Below, one piece after another: positions 62,418-64,000 of a stretch of DNA of 64,000 nt; position 1 is the stretch's first letter, and each line of letters starts with the position of its first letter. The position numbers were made by a program, and so were the translations under genes. Location: NCBI GenBank assembly GCA_964551735.1, contig CAZKEF010000013.1:80816-144815 (forward strand), in the 5' to 3' direction. The stretch comes from DAOUAT01 sp964551735 (GTDB taxonomy: Bacteria > Chloroflexota > Anaerolineae > CG2-30-64-16). Below the pieces are notes generated by a model that worked only from the letters and a program-made list of their open reading frames with translations, had not been told where the DNA came from and searched no databases.

Positions 62418-63286
62418 ATGACCGAGATACTCCGGCTGCCCGACGGCCGCGGGCTGGCCTATGCCGAATACGGCGACCCGGACGGCGCGCCGGTCTTCTT
62501 CTCCAGGGCACGCCGAGCTCGCGGCTGATGCACCCCGACGAGGGTGTAACGCGCACACTTGGCGTCCGCTTGATCGTGGCCGACCGGCCCGGCTTCGGTC
62601 TGTCTGATCCGCGGCCCGGCCCCACGCTGCTGGACTGGCCCGATGATGTCGTCGTCCTGGCGGATGCGCTGGGCATCGGCCGCTTCGGCGTGGTCGGGAT
62701 TTCCGGCGGCGGACCGTATGCGGCCGCGTGCGCGTACAAGATCCCCGCCCGCCTGACCGCGATCGCCATCGTTGGCGGCAGCGGGCCCGTAGATCTGCAC
62801 AGTACGCTCGCCGGCAGCGTCAGGGAGCGCCACATCGGCTACATCGTGGCCCAACGCGCGCCGTGGCTGCTGCGACTGATCATTGCGTTGGCGCGCAATC
62901 CCGGGCGCGACCCTGTCCGCTTCCAGGCACAGTTCAGCGCCGGCGCAGCCGAGGCGGATCGTGCGATTATGGCGCGTCCAGGAATGCGCGAGATGTTCAT
63001 CGCCAACTACGCCGAGGCGGCCCGCCAGGGCGTGAGGGCCTTCGCCGATGAGGTGATCCTGGTGTCCAAACCGTGGGACCTCCGGCTAGAGCAAATCACC
63101 ATGCCGGTCCATCTGTGGCATGGCGAGGAAGATCATAGCACGCCAATCGCCATGGCGCGGGCCATGGCCGCGGCAATCCCGAACGGTCGCGCGACCTGCC
63201 TGCCCCACGAAGGGCATCTGTTCCTGTTTGACCGGTGGGGCGAGATTCTGGAAGACCTGCTAAAGGAGAAGGACACAACGCCGTGA
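62418..63286 (+). pseudogene. Alpha/beta hydrolase, apparently frameshifted near 62500
   Basis: From the ATG at 62418 the frame reads MTEILRLPDGRGLAYAEYGD, a classic alpha/beta-hydrolase start, through GAPVFF, then leaves the family at 62500-62505 and stops at 62528. In another frame the homology resumes at once with QGTPSSRLMHPDEG and runs to 63286. It includes the nucleophile GISGGG, the acid in WHGEEDHSTP and the histidine in PHEGHLF. Losing one T from a TTCTTCTTC run would explain it. It could be a real inactivation or a sequencing error in a short repeat. A fully open alternative frame from 62354 has an unrelated N terminus. The intact gene would encode about 289 residues. Confidence 0.8.
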
Positions 63287-64000
63287 CTCACGCCTACCCT
63301 CCCACCCTTGCCGCGGCCGAGGCGGCTTTCCAGGCCGCGTATCCATCCTACGGAGCCACCGCCGTCCTGGACGACCTGCGGGCCCGCGAGTATGCGCGAC
63401 TCGACGCGGCCGGTCAGGTCTACCTGGATTATACCGGCGGCGGGCTGTATGCCGAGAGCCAGTTGCACCAGCATCTCGACCTGCTACGCGGCGGCGTCTT
63501 CGGCAACCCACACTCACACAACCCAACATCGCAGGCTATGACGTGCTTGGTGGACGACGCGCGGGCTTACGTACTGGAATATTTCCACGCACCGCCAGAC
63601 GAATACGTCGCCATCTTCACACCCAACGCCAGCGGCGCGCTCAAGCTGGTGGGCGAAGCATATCCGTTCGGGCCGGGTGACCACTACCTGCTCACCTTCG
63701 ACAACCACAACTCCGTCAACGGCATCCGCGAGTACGCGCGGCGCCGGGGCGCGGCGTTCACCTACCTGCCGGTGGTCCAGCCGGAGCTGCGCATTGATCC
63801 GGCGACGCTGGACGCGCATCTCGACCTGGTGCGGCCCGGCGGCCACAACCTGTTCGCCTTCCCAGCCCAGTCCAACTTTACCGGGGTCCAGCACCCACTG
63901 GAGATGATCGCCCAAGCACGGGCCAAGGGCTGGGATGTGCTGGTAGACGCCGCGGCCTTTGCGCCCACCAACCGGCTCGACCTGGCCCGCTGGCTGCCCG
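63283..64000 (+). CDS. Class V aminotransferase-fold PLP enzyme (3' end beyond window)
   Basis: The first 239 codons are present; the gene runs off the window. It starts at GTG, overlapping the hydrolase stop (GTGA), with AAAGGAG upstream. The protein begins MTHAYPPTLAAAEAAF and shows YLDYTGGGLYAESQL, FGNPHSHNPTS, FTPNASGALKLVGEAYPF, FDNHNSVNGIREYARRRGA and FPAQSNFTGVQHPLEMI. This matches cysteine desulfurase/molybdenum-cofactor-sulfurase-like aminotransferases. DVLVDAAAFAPTN supplies the PLP-pyridine Asp. The Schiff-base lysine lies beyond the end. Confidence 0.85.
   Translation, partial: MTHAYPPTLAAAEAAFQAAYPSYGATAVLDDLRAREYARLDAAGQVYLDYTGGGLYAESQLHQHLDLLRGGVFGNPHSHNPTSQAMTCLVDDARAYVLEYFHAPPDEYVAIFTPNASGALKLVGEAYPFGPGDHYLLTFDNHNSVNGIREYARRRGAAFTYLPVVQPELRIDPATLDAHLDLVRPGGHNLFAFPAQSNFTGVQHPLEMIAQARAKGWDVLVDAAAFAPTNRLDLARWLP

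Overview
The window is about 63% GC by eye, densely coded and free of rRNA, tRNA, CRISPR or transposase genes. It most resembles a member of the Chloroflexota (an Anaerolineae- or Caldilineae-like lineage). Reasons: many secreted proteins with Pro/Thr '(PT)n' linkers, a recurring [YF]LPLVLR motif in exported proteins, intergenic palindromes of the GGTTTCTC/GAGAAACC type, many GTG/TTG starts, and sigma70-like promoters with roughly 17-bp spacers. The lineage is an inference; no phylogenetic marker was compared.

Layout. 1-11.5 kb (+) is a run of seven exported proteins: a Kelch lipoprotein, two paralogous (alpha/alpha)-barrel proteins resembling the glycoamylase/DUF3131 group, a small carbohydrate-binding-like lipoprotein, a beta-rich secreted protein, a membrane TPR protein and a BNR/Ycf48-like propeller. 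11.5-14.6 kb (-) pairs a GH127 beta-L-arabinofuranosidase-type enzyme with an Fe-S protein that has a winged-helix-like N terminus. 14.9-18.5 kb (+) is a class A penicillin-binding protein. 18.5-28.6 kb (-) is a housekeeping block read rpsB-tsf-pyrH-frr-uppS-cdsA, then a UMF1-type MFS transporter, glpX, rho and a LysM/M23 peptidase. Near 29 kb are a Trm112-like gene (+) and RNase Z (-). 30.2-33.3 kb (-) holds two membrane proteins and two cyclophilins. 33.4-38 kb (-) is a polyisoprenyl-phosphate sugar-1-P transferase overlapping a very large O-antigen-ligase/TPR protein, followed by an exported ExeM/NucH-like nuclease.

40.7-64 kb is mostly (+). It starts with an operon for a leaderless glycosidase-like multidomain protein and a smaller relative, followed by a translin-family protein, an L,D-transpeptidase, a YfhO-like protein and a Tat/lipoprotein glycosidase. 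Then come hisS, a second leaderless glycosidase-like protein, NAD kinase, a zinc-binding membrane protein, recN, two GNAT acetyltransferases, oligoendopeptidase F, a frameshifted alpha/beta hydrolase, and a class V aminotransferase cut by the window end.

The most interesting material is (i) a C-terminal domain of about 95 residues shared by three proteins without signal peptides (ends at 43956, 45280 and 55692) and resembling cell-wall-binding repeat 2; (ii) a new-looking tandem module inside the 52330-55692 protein; (iii) a low-complexity, intergenic-repeat-like block inserted in frame in the RecN ATPase domain; and (iv) a bacterial translin-like gene with its own clear promoter. Many genes serve the cell envelope: PBP, L,D-transpeptidase, M23, UppS, the sugar-phosphate transferase, the O-antigen ligase and several glycosidase-like proteins.
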